From contig CAWFAS010000003.1 of NCBI GenBank assembly GCA_963813895.1, positions 716,641 to 780,640 on the forward strand: a stretch of DNA of 64,000 bases, in the 5' to 3' direction. The notes beneath the pieces are model-generated. The model was not told where the DNA came from. It did not search any database and saw nothing but the letters and a program-made list of their open reading frames with translations. Positions 24,618-33,732 of this stretch are shown piece by piece. Numbering within the stretch: the first letter of the stretch is position 1; every line of letters starts with the position of its first letter. The translations under genes and the position numbers were made by a program. The DNA comes from DASZWJ01 sp963813895 (GTDB taxonomy: Bacteria > Pseudomonadota > Gammaproteobacteria > JAURND01).

Positions 24618-25216
24618 TACGATATACTCCAAGATTTTTCAATTTGATGGCAATGGTTACCCTCTTGCCGATGATTTTGATACTGCGCTAACGAAATGAC
24701 ATCGGAAAAAATGCATTGTAAGCTGCCCATAAATGTCATATGCACCTGTTGTGCAGGGATGAAATTATTATCAAAACATAAATCTTTAGTGGCGCAAGCA
24801 TCAGCAATCACCGTGCACGCATAACCTAAGTCATAAGCTGCTCTTGTCGTAGAATCAACACACATATGGCTCATGGCCCCACAGATAATTAATTTATCAA
24901 TCTGATTACGCTGCAACATTTTATGTAAATCTGTGTGATGGAAACTATTGGGGTCGTGTTTAATCACAACCGGCTCACCCTCTCGCGGTTTAACCGTTGT
25001 GTGAATCTCAGCACCGACTGTATCTGGAATAAAAAAAGTAGCATTTTTGCGCGTTGCTAAATGGCGGATATGGAAAATGGGCGCTTGCATACTGCGAAAA
25101 CTTCCCAATAAGCAATTGGCATTAGCAGCTGCCTGCTCAATGCCAACTAGTGCCATGTTGCCACCCAAAAAATAATCATTTTGAATATCGATAATAATTA
25201 ACGCTGATTTCATCAT
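24617..25216 (-). CDS. Isochorismatase-family cysteine hydrolase
   Basis: About 200 residues from ATG 25216 (or 25213), with GGGGA just upstream; the open frame extends further without a ribosome site. The family triad is visible: Asp in ALIIIDIQNDYF, Lys in VIKHDPNSFHHTDL, and Cys in GAMSHMCVDSTTRAAYDLGY. It would hydrolyse a small amide or vinyl-ether substrate such as a nicotinamidase-like compound or isochorismate. It is paired with the tautomerase gene and divergent from a LysR gene that likely controls both. Confidence 0.87.
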   Translation of the reverse strand: MMKSALIIIDIQNDYFLGGNMALVGIEQAAANANCLLGSFRSMQAPIFHIRHLATRKNATFFIPDTVGAEIHTTVKPREGEPVVIKHDPNSFHHTDLHKMLQRNQIDKLIICGAMSHMCVDSTTRAAYDLGYACTVIADACATKDLCFDNNFIPAQQVHMTFMGSLQCIFSDVISLAQYQNHRQEGNHCHQIEKSWSIS

Positions 25217-25329
25217 ATTCCCCAACCCGTTGATTCGATGGCTCGCATGGTAATATTTTCCGAGTTCATATAGAATAGCCATTTTAAGCAAATCATTTTT
25301 TCTTTTTACGCAAAAGTCGAGGGGGATGC

Positions 25330-26229
25330 ATGTTTGAAGATATTGCAGCTTTTCAAGCCATAGCCCAGAATTTGAGCTTTACTAAAGCAGCACAATACCT
25401 GGAATTGTCAATTCCGGTGGTTACTCGTCGCCTGGCGCGTTTAGAACAAAGCTTGGGTGTACGTTTACTACAACGCAGTACTCGCCATGTTCATTTAACA
25501 GAAGCGGGAACAATTTTTCTTGCAGAAGTCAGTGATGTGCTGCAAGCGTTGGAAGCCAGCAAGGAAACTATAAAAAATTTAACACACACGGTAAGTGGCA
25601 CCCTAAAAGTAGGTTTGCCAGCTAACCTTAGTCACTTATATATTAGCAAAGCATTGCATAAATTTGTAAGGTCTTATCCTGACATCAAGATTCATATGGT
25701 TACTGGCGAATATTTATTGGATTTATTAGCCAATGGATTTGACTTGGTTATCCATAGTGGCCACCTGCCAGACTCTAGTTTTTATTTCGAAAAAATGGCT
25801 ACTTGGACAAAACATTTTTGCGCTGCACCGAGCTATCTGGAAAAAAATGGTACCCCACACACTATGGAAGAATTAAAATTACATAATTGTATTGATCATT
25901 ATGAAAATGCCGATAGGACGTGGACTTACCTACAAGGGAATAAACAGAAAAAAATTTTAGTGAGTGGTAATATACGCGCTTACAGTAGCGCTGAAATAAG
26001 AAATATAGCGCTTAGTGGTTTGGGCATAGCCTGTTTATCAAAGTGCAGCGTCCATAAGGAATTGCGAAATGGTTCCTTGGTTTCCATATTACAACAGTAT
26101 AAAACTCCCTTATCGGGAATATACGCCGTTTACCCTTCTAAAAAATTTTTAAATCAAAAAACAAAACTCTTTATTGAGTTTGTCGCGGAAGCACTGGAGC
26201 CTGTATACAATGAAATGACGTATACTTAG
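25330..26229 (+). CDS. LysR-family transcriptional regulator
   Basis: 299 residues. The N-terminal winged helix is AFQAIAQNLSFTKAAQYLEL then PVVTRRLARLEQSLGVRLLQ. The C-terminal periplasmic-binding-protein-like effector domain follows (TLKVGLPANLSHL, then SGLGIACLSKCSV). It is divergent from the isochorismatase-tautomerase pair across about 110 bases. This is the usual layout in which a LysR protein activates the neighbouring genes in response to their substrate. The start is ATG 25330, preceded by GAGGGGG. Confidence 0.93.
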   Translation: MFEDIAAFQAIAQNLSFTKAAQYLELSIPVVTRRLARLEQSLGVRLLQRSTRHVHLTEAGTIFLAEVSDVLQALEASKETIKNLTHTVSGTLKVGLPANLSHLYISKALHKFVRSYPDIKIHMVTGEYLLDLLANGFDLVIHSGHLPDSSFYFEKMATWTKHFCAAPSYLEKNGTPHTMEELKLHNCIDHYENADRTWTYLQGNKQKKILVSGNIRAYSSAEIRNIALSGLGIACLSKCSVHKELRNGSLVSILQQYKTPLSGIYAVYPSKKFLNQKTKLFIEFVAEALEPVYNEMTYT

Positions 26230-26313
26230 ATACTTGTTGTACACCTTTTTGTACAATTGCAGTATTATAGCATTTGTAGTGGCTTACCCTTTTACCATAC
26301 CTTGTGGTTGTTT

Positions 26314-26592
26314 ATGTCATTTTATGTCCATGTGAAACATCACCTTACCCCCGAAGGTTTTGATTATTTTGGTGGCTGGCCCAAGCAAGTGCATGCTTTT
26401 ATGTCAAAAAATCCAGGTTTTGTTTCGTTAACTAGTGAGCAATTCCGCAAAAAGGATATGGCGCATGCGCCCATTGATAAGTTTTACCGAAACAGATTTA
26501 TTTTTCATAGGTTAAAATTGTATCGTGAATTATGGTGTCACCATTATATGAGCACCCTTTTTTGGTGCTGCCAACCAAAATTCTTTAAATAA
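26314..26592 (+). pseudogene. Possible antibiotic-biosynthesis-monooxygenase-like fragment
   Basis: The frame from ATG 26314 gives MSFYVHVKHHLTPEGFDYFG, then WPKQVHAFMSKNPGFVSLTS. This resembles the first half of small ABM-type dimeric alpha-beta barrel proteins. After about residue 50 the sequence (FRKKDMAHAPIDKFYRNRF) no longer looks like the family, so it is probably truncated or frameshifted. The upstream ribosome site is weak. Confidence is low. Confidence 0.35.
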
Positions 26593-26974
26593 ATCCAAAA
26601 GCTGCTATCTTGTAAGATGGATTTTTGTTTTGTCTCGGCAATATTTTGATCATTAGGGGCATGAAGATTTTTTTGCTGCTGAAAGAGTATATGTTTGGAT
26701 AGGGTATACAAGCTCTAGTTTGCACTAAATAATTAACAAAAATTCCGCTATTGCTAAGGCTAGTTAACAACTCAGATTCCTGCCTCGAGCTAAGCTTTTT
26801 TCCTATCCATGAATCAGCTAGGCTAGCATTATATAAGCTTTTTATATTGGCATACCCTTCTTGAGATTTGATTACAGTTAGAAGTAAAGCATTGGTGCAT
26901 GAAGCTTTTCTGAGACTTGGAGCATATTGTAATAGAGTATCGATTCTAATTTCTGGATATGTCATAAAAACCAC
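26585..26974 (-). CDS. Hypothetical protein
   Basis: An open frame of 129 residues with no domain I recognise. It is fairly rich in Ser, Leu and Lys and ends AAFGFI. It overlaps the 3' end of the preceding fragment by 8 bases on the opposite strand. No strong Shine-Dalgarno is visible before ATG 26974 or the alternative ATG 26965. It may be a remnant or a chance frame. Confidence 0.3.
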   Translation of the reverse strand: MVFMTYPEIRIDTLLQYAPSLRKASCTNALLLTVIKSQEGYANIKSLYNASLADSWIGKKLSSRQESELLTSLSNSGIFVNYLVQTRACIPYPNIYSFSSKKIFMPLMIKILPRQNKNPSYKIAAFGFI

Positions 26975-27067
26975 AGGCAGTATTTGTCCTAACTTACAGC
27001 TTCTAACGCAACCCGAGTACTGGCAAGACTATTAATACCCCGCAAGCCCACGTAACTTTTGGGTTCG

Positions 27068-27163
27068 TATCAGATCAAAGAGCAGTTAAAGGCGAAGAAT
27101 CAAAAAACTGCTCAGGTTAAAACTGAAAGACAAAAGGGCCGTTTGGAGAGTATTGTAGAATAG
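27068..27163 (+). pseudogene. Short basic gene remnant
   Basis: A 31-codon frame ends YQIKEQLKAKNQKTAQVKTE RQKGRLESIVE before a TAG. It has a strongly helical, basic composition, is closed upstream by a stop at 27053-27055, and has no start. It looks like the C-terminus of a deleted gene. I cannot name the family. Confidence 0.25.
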
Positions 27164-27235
27164 TAGTCCGAAAACCGTGTATACTAAAATTCTTTACCAT
27201 TTAATCATTTTTTCCATTCAAACAGGAGTTGAAGT

Positions 27236-27706
27236 ATGGTAATAAAACGTGCAACTACATCCAAGGCTAAAGTCACTGGATTTTCAGCGCAGATTCAACA
27301 GCTGGAAACCTGCTGGACACAGGATCAATCAAAACTGGAAAAAATCTATCCGAAAGTACAGGCTGACATAGATAAGGCAATAAAAAATGCTGTCCATGAG
27401 CTGAAAAAATCCAAAGGAAAATCTAAGGCCACTAAGGCTACTAAATCTACTGCCCACTCAACCAAAGTTAAACCGGCCGACCTGGCGGCTCTGAAAAAGA
27501 AATTGGATAGTTTAAAAGCGGAAAAAGCGCTCATCACCTCTAGTCATAAAAAATTATTGGCGCAGAAAAAAATACTACAGCAATTTGAGAAAGTCTGGGC
27601 AAAAAAATCGCGCGCAACTAAAAAAACTCGAAAACAATCAAAGTCGGTCCCAAAGGAAAAAATCGTTCAATCTTCCTTTATACAAAATCTGGGGGACGCA
27701 AGATAA
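27236..27706 (+). CDS. Lys/Ala-rich basic coiled-coil protein (histone H1-like composition)
   Basis: 156 residues with no family I can name. The protein is very basic: KSKGKSKATKATKSTAHSTK in the middle and KKSRATKKTRKQSKSVPKEK near the end. Between these, residues 80-120 form a predicted coiled coil (LAALKKKLDSLKAEKALITS). The N-terminal segment (IQQLETCWTQDQSKLEKIYP) is also helical. The Lys/Thr/Ala-rich tract resembles bacterial H1-like nucleoid proteins such as Coxiella Hq1, so DNA or RNA binding is a reasonable inference. The start is ATG 27236 with AGGAG upstream. It is a single-gene unit ending in a clear terminator. Confidence 0.75.
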   Translation: MVIKRATTSKAKVTGFSAQIQQLETCWTQDQSKLEKIYPKVQADIDKAIKNAVHELKKSKGKSKATKATKSTAHSTKVKPADLAALKKKLDSLKAEKALITSSHKKLLAQKKILQQFEKVWAKKSRATKKTRKQSKSVPKEKIVQSSFIQNLGDAR

Positions 27707-27722
27707 ACTCACTTCTGAGAAT

Positions 27723-27756
27723 CCCGCTTTGTTTAGTTCAAGGCGGGAGCTTTTTT
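27723..27756 (+). terminator. Rho-independent terminator
   Basis: CCCGC (27723-27727) and GCGGG (27743-27747) form the stem, followed by AGC and six T residues (27751-27756). It lies 17 bases after the stop of the basic-protein gene. Confidence 0.85.
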
Positions 27757-28057
27757 GATTACGCAAGCATTGCTTATAATTTAATGGGAGTTGTTCAAAC
27801 ATTCTCTTTCCTGCCTAATATCCTACACAAATACAAAAGAACTTTGTTATACTTTGTACAAATATTGTTCTAATGAGTTTATAACCCTAGCGAAGGAAGT
27901 TAGAGGAAGCTTTTAAAAAAGAACCCTCAGCTATTTTTGCTGGGATTTTAGCACCGCAAGGAACTGCAGGAGACTCAGAAGAACAAATTCAGACCTTATC
28001 CAGATTACTAGCAGGCTTAGCGTTATGACTTATATCTTACAAAAAAGGGGCTCTATT

Positions 28058-28723
28058 ATGAAACGATGGATAGTTTATTGGGTAACTATCTGCCTTGGCA
28101 TCTCATTGCTAAGCACAGCTTGGGCTGAAACAGAAAATATATTACAACCGATATCGTCGGCAACAGCAGCCCAGCTTTATAATCCTCAAGGTAATACCAT
28201 TGCTGGCAATCCTAATGGCAATGTAACTTTAGTTGAATTTTTCGATTATAACTGCCCATTTTGCCGCGGTTTACAACCCACTCTCAAAAAACTGATTGCT
28301 AAAAATCCTAATTTACGAGTAGTTTATAAAGAATACCTACTTTTCGGAGATGCATCTATTCCAGCTACTGCAGCCGCATTGGCAGCAGCAAATCAAAATA
28401 AATATCTCGACATGCATCGAGCCTTGATGTCGGCTAAACATCCATTAACTCAAAGGGAAGTGCTGATTATTGGCAAATCCATTGGGCTAGATCCGGAAAT
28501 ACTGGCGAAAAACATGGCCAGTTCGAGCATTCAGAATCAAATGGTTGCCAACACCATGCTGGCTTCAACCTTAAATTTGAATGCCGCACCAGCGTTTATT
28601 ATAACCAGCACAAAGGCAACCACTCACTCAAACAAGGGATCGGCACCACAATATGTATTTATGGGCAGCGATAACGCTGAGAACAATTTGCAAACTTTGA
28701 TTGATAAAGTGGGCGCAGGTTGA
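28058..28723 (+). CDS. DsbA-like periplasmic thiol-disulfide oxidoreductase
   Basis: 221 residues from ATG 28058 (the frame opens at 28025, but the signal peptide starts here). Signal peptide: MKRWIVYWVTICLGISLLST then AWA, with cleavage before ETEN. The thioredoxin fold has CPFC (Cys66, Cys69) in FFDYNCPFCRGLQPTL and a cis-Pro region LNAAPAFIITS. It resembles DsbA/Com1-type proteins of Legionellales, which oxidise or isomerise disulfides of exported proteins. The dsbD gene begins at its stop, which suggests that DsbD keeps it reduced, i.e. an isomerase/reductase role. Confidence 0.88.
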   Translation: MKRWIVYWVTICLGISLLSTAWAETENILQPISSATAAQLYNPQGNTIAGNPNGNVTLVEFFDYNCPFCRGLQPTLKKLIAKNPNLRVVYKEYLLFGDASIPATAAALAAANQNKYLDMHRALMSAKHPLTQREVLIIGKSIGLDPEILAKNMASSSIQNQMVANTMLASTLNLNAAPAFIITSTKATTHSNKGSAPQYVFMGSDNAENNLQTLIDKVGAG

Positions 28724-28725
28724 AC

Positions 28726-30507
28726 GTGAAGAAATTTTGTTATGCGGGTTGGCTCTTCTTATTGCTCAGCTTTGCAGCCTGGGGCGCTACCTCACAACAG
28801 CCACTTCCTGTGGACAAAGCTTTTTCATTTTCTGCTGAACTGTTTGGTAATGATACCGTTCTTTTGCATTGGAACATTTCTCCTGGGCATTATCTCTATC
28901 GTGACCGATTTAAATTTAAAATAATTTCACCCACTACGGCCAGCATTGGCAGCATTATTTATCCTCAAGGGAAACCCAAAGAAGATGAGATTTTCGGGAA
29001 ATATCAAGTTTATCCCGACAAACTAACCTTGCCTGTTCCCATTATTAAAGCGGATCCTAAAAATACAACTTTCGAAGTAACCTATCAGGGCTGTGCAGAA
29101 GATGGCTACTGCTATCCACCTACTATGCATAGGATAACCAGCAATTTTGTTGCACGGACTGTTACTACGGATGTCGCCCCCATTACTAGCAACCGCACCC
29201 CCACCAATCAAGAACAACAATTTTTCAAGCTGCTGTCCGGCAGGCATTTAATAACTATCTTTTTTGCTTTCTTGGGTTTTGGAATTTTACTATCCTTTAC
29301 GCCTTGTGTATTACCTATGCTGCCAATTTTGTCTGGGATTATTGTCGGTCAAAAAGAAGACATTACCACTAGCAAAGCGTTGTGCTTGTCAGTGACTTAT
29401 GTGCTAAGTATGGCGATTACCTATGCGGTGGCTGGTGTTTTGGTTGGAATGATCGGAGGCAGTGTCCAAGCATTATTCCAAAAACCCTGGGTATTAATAT
29501 TATTCAGTACCTTATTCGTCTTATTAGCCCTGTCTTTTTTTGGGTTCTATCAAATCAGAATGCCCCGAAAAATTGAAGAATTGCTAACTAAAGTCAGCGG
29601 TCATCAGAAAAAGGGACATTATGTAGGCGTTGCCATCATGGGATGTCTCGCCACCCTTATTGTATCTCCCTGTGTTACACCGGCTCTGGTGGGTGTGCTG
29701 GGTTATATTGGCCAAACCGGCAATTCCGTGCTAGGCGGCATTGCACTATTCGCTCTGGGATTGGGGATGGGCGTACCTATTATTATTGTGGGTACAGCGG
29801 GAGGCAAGTTGTTACCTAAAGCTGGATCCTGGATGAAGACATTAGAAGCTGTGTTTGGGGTTTTATTCTTGGGCATGGCGATTTTTATGTTAGATCGGAT
29901 ATTACCTCCCGCAGTGAGCCTGCTGCTTTGGTCTGCATTACTTATCATTAGTGCCATCTATATGGGCGCAGTATCTCCCACCCCCAATCACAATTGGGGA
30001 AAATTATGGAAAGGTTTAGGAATAATGTTTTTGGTATATGGCTTATTAATGATGGTGGGCATCGCCCAAGGCAATACTGATCCATTCAAACCCTTAACCT
30101 TAGCTATTAGCAGAACAACTCCAATATCCAGCAATGGTGGATATTCTTTTGCTCGTGTAAAAAGCCTAGCGGATGTAAACCAAGCCATTGCACAAGCCAA
30201 ATCTGAAAATAAGCCCGTGTTCCTCGATTTTTATGCAGACTGGTGCGTTAGCTGCCAAGAGATGAAACGTACAACCTTCAAAGATCCAGCTGTACTTGCC
30301 GCTTTAAAGCCATTTGTAATATTACAAGCTGATGTGACTGCGAACGACGCTGATGATAAAGCCTTAATGCAACAGTATCAGGTAGTAGCACCCCCTACTC
30401 TTTTATTTTTCCATAGCAATGGGGAACAGGCAGCTGAGGCGACACTGGTTGGGAAAATAGACTCCCAAACTTTAATTACACATTTAAAGCAGGCTATCGC
30501 AACGTAA
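28726..30507 (+). CDS. dsbD: Thiol:disulfide interchange protein DsbD
   Basis: About 593 residues. It passes electrons from cytoplasmic thioredoxin to periplasmic thiol proteins. Domains: signal peptide, DsbD-alpha domain (YQGCAEDGYCYPP near residue 125), the eight-helix DsbD-beta membrane part with its two Cys (SFTPCVLPMLPI and VSPCVTPALVGV), and a C-terminal thioredoxin domain with CVSC near residue 508 (DFYADWCVSCQEMKRTTF). The start is uncertain: TTG 28720 overlaps the preceding stop as TTGA, and GTG 28726 lies two codons later; both give a good signal peptide. It is coupled to the DsbA-like gene. Confidence 0.95.
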   Translation: MKKFCYAGWLFLLLSFAAWGATSQQPLPVDKAFSFSAELFGNDTVLLHWNISPGHYLYRDRFKFKIISPTTASIGSIIYPQGKPKEDEIFGKYQVYPDKLTLPVPIIKADPKNTTFEVTYQGCAEDGYCYPPTMHRITSNFVARTVTTDVAPITSNRTPTNQEQQFFKLLSGRHLITIFFAFLGFGILLSFTPCVLPMLPILSGIIVGQKEDITTSKALCLSVTYVLSMAITYAVAGVLVGMIGGSVQALFQKPWVLILFSTLFVLLALSFFGFYQIRMPRKIEELLTKVSGHQKKGHYVGVAIMGCLATLIVSPCVTPALVGVLGYIGQTGNSVLGGIALFALGLGMGVPIIIVGTAGGKLLPKAGSWMKTLEAVFGVLFLGMAIFMLDRILPPAVSLLLWSALLIISAIYMGAVSPTPNHNWGKLWKGLGIMFLVYGLLMMVGIAQGNTDPFKPLTLAISRTTPISSNGGYSFARVKSLADVNQAIAQAKSENKPVFLDFYADWCVSCQEMKRTTFKDPAVLAALKPFVILQADVTANDADDKALMQQYQVVAPPTLLFFHSNGEQAAEATLVGKIDSQTLITHLKQAIAT

Positions 30508-30714
30508 AATTTTAGGCAGCCTCTTCTTAAAGAGCCTCTCCTCCTTTTTTAATATCTTAGTTTTCCTTTACTAAAATCCCTCCAGCCAGCTTTCTGCCGT
30601 TTTCTCATTTAAGCCAATTTGACGCTATTCTGCCGATAACATCTGCGATCTAGACAGCAATTTCCATCTAAGGCATAATAGCTCACTTTTTTAAAACAAC
30701 CGAAGTGAGCCTCA

Positions 30715-31179
30715 ATGGATATCCGCAAAATCAAAAAACTCATTGAATTATTACAAGAAACCGGCGTGGGTGAGATTGAAATCCATGAGGGTGAAGAGTC
30801 GGTGCGCATTAGTCGCTTTGGCATGATCCCTCCGGCTAATACTGTATTAAATCCAATTCATACCGGGATTGCTGCTGCCGCCCCCCTTCAAGCACAAGCT
30901 ATCGCTGAGCCTAAAGAACCCTCATCGCCTCCAAAAGCCATAGAAGGGCACACAGTAAAATCGCCTATGGTCGGCACGGTATATCTTTCCTCTGCGCCTG
31001 GAGAAAAGCCTTTTGTAGACGTGGGACAATATGTAAATGTGGGCGATACTCTTTGTGTGATTGAAGCAATGAAAATGTTTAATCAGATAGAGGCTGATAA
31101 AGCCGGCGTTGTCAGTGCACGTTTGATTGAGAATGGACTGCCAATTGAGTACGACCAACCTCTGTTTATCATTGAGTAA
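30715..31179 (+). CDS. accB: Biotin carboxyl carrier protein of acetyl-CoA carboxylase
   Basis: 154 residues. The biotinyl domain is at the C-terminus, with the biotinylated Lys120 in the motif EAMKMFNQIEAD. The N-terminal part (IRKIKKLIELLQETGVGEIE) and an Ala/Pro-rich linker (residues 39-78) are typical. It carries CO2 between the AccC active site and the transcarboxylase in the first step of fatty acid synthesis. It is 6 bases upstream of accC in the usual operon. The start is ATG 30715. The 207-base gap before it should hold the operon promoter. Confidence 0.97.
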   Translation: MDIRKIKKLIELLQETGVGEIEIHEGEESVRISRFGMIPPANTVLNPIHTGIAAAAPLQAQAIAEPKEPSSPPKAIEGHTVKSPMVGTVYLSSAPGEKPFVDVGQYVNVGDTLCVIEAMKMFNQIEADKAGVVSARLIENGLPIEYDQPLFIIE

Positions 31180-31185
31180 TCCCCT

Positions 31186-32535
31186 ATGTTAAAAAAAGTT
31201 CTCATTGCTAACCGGGGTGAAATTGCATTACGCATCTTGCGCGCCTGCAAAGAGCTGGGCATTAAAACGGTAGCGATTTATTCCACCGCAGATGAAAACC
31301 TTATGCATGTGCGACTTGCCGATGAAGCCGTGTGTATAGGTCCTGCTAACTCTACCGATAGCTATCTTAATATCCCTGCGGTCATCAGTGCCGCTGAAAT
31401 CACCTATGCTGACGCCATCCACCCAGGTTATGGTTTTTTGGCGGAAAATCCTGATTTTGCAGAGCGCGTAGAGACCAGTGGTTTCGTGTTTGTTGGTCCT
31501 ACCCCTGAAACCATCCATCTCATGGGCAATAAAGTTTCCGCTATTAATGCTATGCAAAAAGCTGGCATACCTTGCGTTCCGGGTTCAAATGGCGCGTTGG
31601 GAAGTGATGGCGAAGAAAATCTCCGCATTGCTGACAAAATTGGCTACCCCGTCATCATTAAAGCTGCCGGTGGAGGTGGTGGGCGCGGTATGCGTGTGGT
31701 GCATAACAAAGAATTATTGCTTAACTCCATCGCCATGACCCGCACCGAAGCGGAAGCCGCTTTTGGTGACTCGCGTGTCTATATGGAAAAATTTCTCGAA
31801 AATCCGCGTCATATTGAAATCCAAGTGCTCGGGGATGGCCACGGTCATGCCATTTACTTAGGTGAGCGCGACTGCTCTATGCAACGTCGCCACCAAAAAG
31901 TATTGGAAGAAGCACCTGCGCCAGGCATCACGGCCAAACAGCGCGAGTTCATCGGTGGGCGCTGCGTGCAAGCCTGTGAAACGATAAAATATCGCGGCGC
32001 TGGAACTTTCGAATTTCTTTACGAGAAAGGTGAATTCTATTTTATTGAGATGAACACACGTATTCAGGTTGAGCATCCTGTCACAGAAATGATTACGGGC
32101 ATAGATATTGTAAAAGAACAATTACATATCGCTGGTGGCAAATCATTAAGCTATAAACAACAGGATGTAAAAATTCATGGACATGCTATTGAATGCCGCA
32201 TCAATGCCGAAGATCCCAAGTCTTTTATTCCCTCGCCTGGCACGATCACATTATTTCATGCACCTGGAGGATCCGGGATTCGGGTAGAGTCCCATATTTA
32301 TACTGGATATCGTGTTCCCCCCTACTATGATTCCATGATTGGTAAAATTATTAGCCACGGTGAAACTCGCGAAATTGCCATTGCTCGAATGCAAAATGCG
32401 CTGGAAGAAATTATTATTGAGGGAATTAAAACTAATATTCCATTGCAGCAAGATATTTTGCATGACGAAAATTTTGCTCAGGGTGGAACTAATATTCACT
32501 ATTTGGAAAAGAAATTAGGGTTGAAGACTATTTGA
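31186..32535 (+). CDS. accC: Biotin carboxylase subunit of acetyl-CoA carboxylase
   Basis: 449 residues, full length. It has the ATP-grasp fold: the N-terminal LKKVLIANRGEIALRILRAC, the glycine-rich loop KAAGGGGGRGMRVV, ERDCSMQRRHQKVLEEAPAP, and the catalytic EMNTRIQVEHPVTEMITG. It carboxylates the biotin on AccB using ATP and bicarbonate. It is co-transcribed with accB. Confidence 0.98.
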   Translation: MLKKVLIANRGEIALRILRACKELGIKTVAIYSTADENLMHVRLADEAVCIGPANSTDSYLNIPAVISAAEITYADAIHPGYGFLAENPDFAERVETSGFVFVGPTPETIHLMGNKVSAINAMQKAGIPCVPGSNGALGSDGEENLRIADKIGYPVIIKAAGGGGGRGMRVVHNKELLLNSIAMTRTEAEAAFGDSRVYMEKFLENPRHIEIQVLGDGHGHAIYLGERDCSMQRRHQKVLEEAPAPGITAKQREFIGGRCVQACETIKYRGAGTFEFLYEKGEFYFIEMNTRIQVEHPVTEMITGIDIVKEQLHIAGGKSLSYKQQDVKIHGHAIECRINAEDPKSFIPSPGTITLFHAPGGSGIRVESHIYTGYRVPPYYDSMIGKIISHGETREIAIARMQNALEEIIIEGIKTNIPLQQDILHDENFAQGGTNIHYLEKKLGLKTI

Positions 32536-32596
32536 TGGGGGCAGCTTCTAATGGCACCCAGCTCACATTAAAAACTTTACAGCTCGAGCAGGCCCC

Positions 32597-33487
32597 ATGA
32601 CTTGGCAAAAACTAACTTTATTCTTACCCCAGCATTTAATTGAATCCATAGAAAACCAGCTTATTGAGGCAGGCTCACTAGCTGTCACCATGGAATCCGC
32701 TCAAGAAGAGGAGCTATTCGAACCGCCCCTAGGCACAACACCTCTATGGCAGCAAACGCGAATCAGCGGTCTATTTCAGCCAGATATTAATTTACAACAA
32801 GTGCTCGCAGAAATAGCAGCAGCTGTTCAACCTCATGTAATCGCACATTACCAAATTGAAAACTTAAACGATCAAGACTGGCAAAAAGTTTGCACCGACT
32901 CTTTTCAGCCCCTTTGTTTCGCTGATCGGTTATGGGTTTACCCCAGTTGGCAGCAGCCTCCAGATTCAAATTTACCCGGCGTAATGCTTGATCCGGGTTT
33001 GGCATTTGGTACCGGTGCCCATCCCACCACTGCTCTGTGCCTCGAATGGCTAGCACAGCATATTAAACCTGGGCAAGATATCATTGATTATGGCTGCGGT
33101 TCCGGCATCTTAGCTATTGCCGCTGCTAAGCTAGGTGCACGACAAGTATGGGCTGTGGATAATGATCCACAAGCGATAGAAGCAACCCGCGAAAATGCTA
33201 ACCGCAATGGAATTCCAGAAGGTCAATTACAAACCCTGCTGGCAGATTCTGCTCATTCACTCGTGATTGAAACAGTCGATTCAGTCATTGCTAATATTCT
33301 GGCTAATCCTTTAATCAGCCTAGCGCCTTTTCTTGCCGACAAAGTAAAATCGGGCGGTAATATTGTACTGTCGGGTATACTTATTAATCAGGCGCAGAAG
33401 GTTACAGAGGCTTATCAAAGCTGGTTTTCTCTGGAAAAGCCGGTGGTACAAGAGGCATGGGTTAGATTAGTGGGTTTGAAGTATTGA
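32597..33487 (+). CDS. prmA: Ribosomal protein L11 methyltransferase
   Basis: 296 residues. The N-terminal L11-recognition domain begins MTWQKLTLFLPQHLIESIEN. The SAM-binding Rossmann domain carries IIDYGCGSGILAIAAAKLGA (motif I near residue 160), with PGLAFGTGAHPTTALCLEWL before it and VIANILANPL after it. It trimethylates L11 in the cytoplasm. It follows accC by 61 bases, a conserved gammaproteobacterial order. Confidence 0.96.
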   Translation: MTWQKLTLFLPQHLIESIENQLIEAGSLAVTMESAQEEELFEPPLGTTPLWQQTRISGLFQPDINLQQVLAEIAAAVQPHVIAHYQIENLNDQDWQKVCTDSFQPLCFADRLWVYPSWQQPPDSNLPGVMLDPGLAFGTGAHPTTALCLEWLAQHIKPGQDIIDYGCGSGILAIAAAKLGARQVWAVDNDPQAIEATRENANRNGIPEGQLQTLLADSAHSLVIETVDSVIANILANPLISLAPFLADKVKSGGNIVLSGILINQAQKVTEAYQSWFSLEKPVVQEAWVRLVGLKY

Positions 33488-33520
33488 TTGAATAGTTAAT
33501 AGGCAATGCTTACTAAGCAC

Positions 33521-33680
33521 CACTAGAGGCTACCCCCTTCCTAACCTTCCCCCGCAAGCGGGGGCAGGGACTTGCTCGAGCTAGATAGATATAAGATTGG
33601 TGCATAGCTTAATTTATCCTGCCCAACAGTCCCTGCCCCCGCTTGCGGGGGAAGGTTAGGAAGGGGGGCAGTCTCTACTA
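33521..33680. repeat. Long inverted repeat, MITE/REP-like
   Basis: Arms of about 50 bases (33521-33572 and 33629-33680) pair nearly perfectly. Each contains CCCCCGCAAGCGGGGG, itself a palindrome, and an AAGGTTAGGAAGGGG tail. About 56 AT-rich bases form the loop. It lies between prmA and the aldehyde dehydrogenase. A related CCCCGCTTGCGGG hairpin occurs near 50200. Confidence 0.8.
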
Positions 33681-33732
33681 GCACAAAGGAAATATTTTCT
33701 CTAACTTGGTATACAAAAAAGGAATCAGGATT

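Noticed and set aside
27894..28028. Frame encoding KEPSAIFAGILAPQGTAGDS before the DsbA-like gene
   Set aside because: No start codon or ribosome site is visible and it is closed by a stop a few codons upstream; at most it is a remnant.
30510..30552. Terminator after dsbD
   Set aside because: Only a 5-bp CTCTT/AAGAG stem precedes the T-run, with intervening bases; too weak to call.
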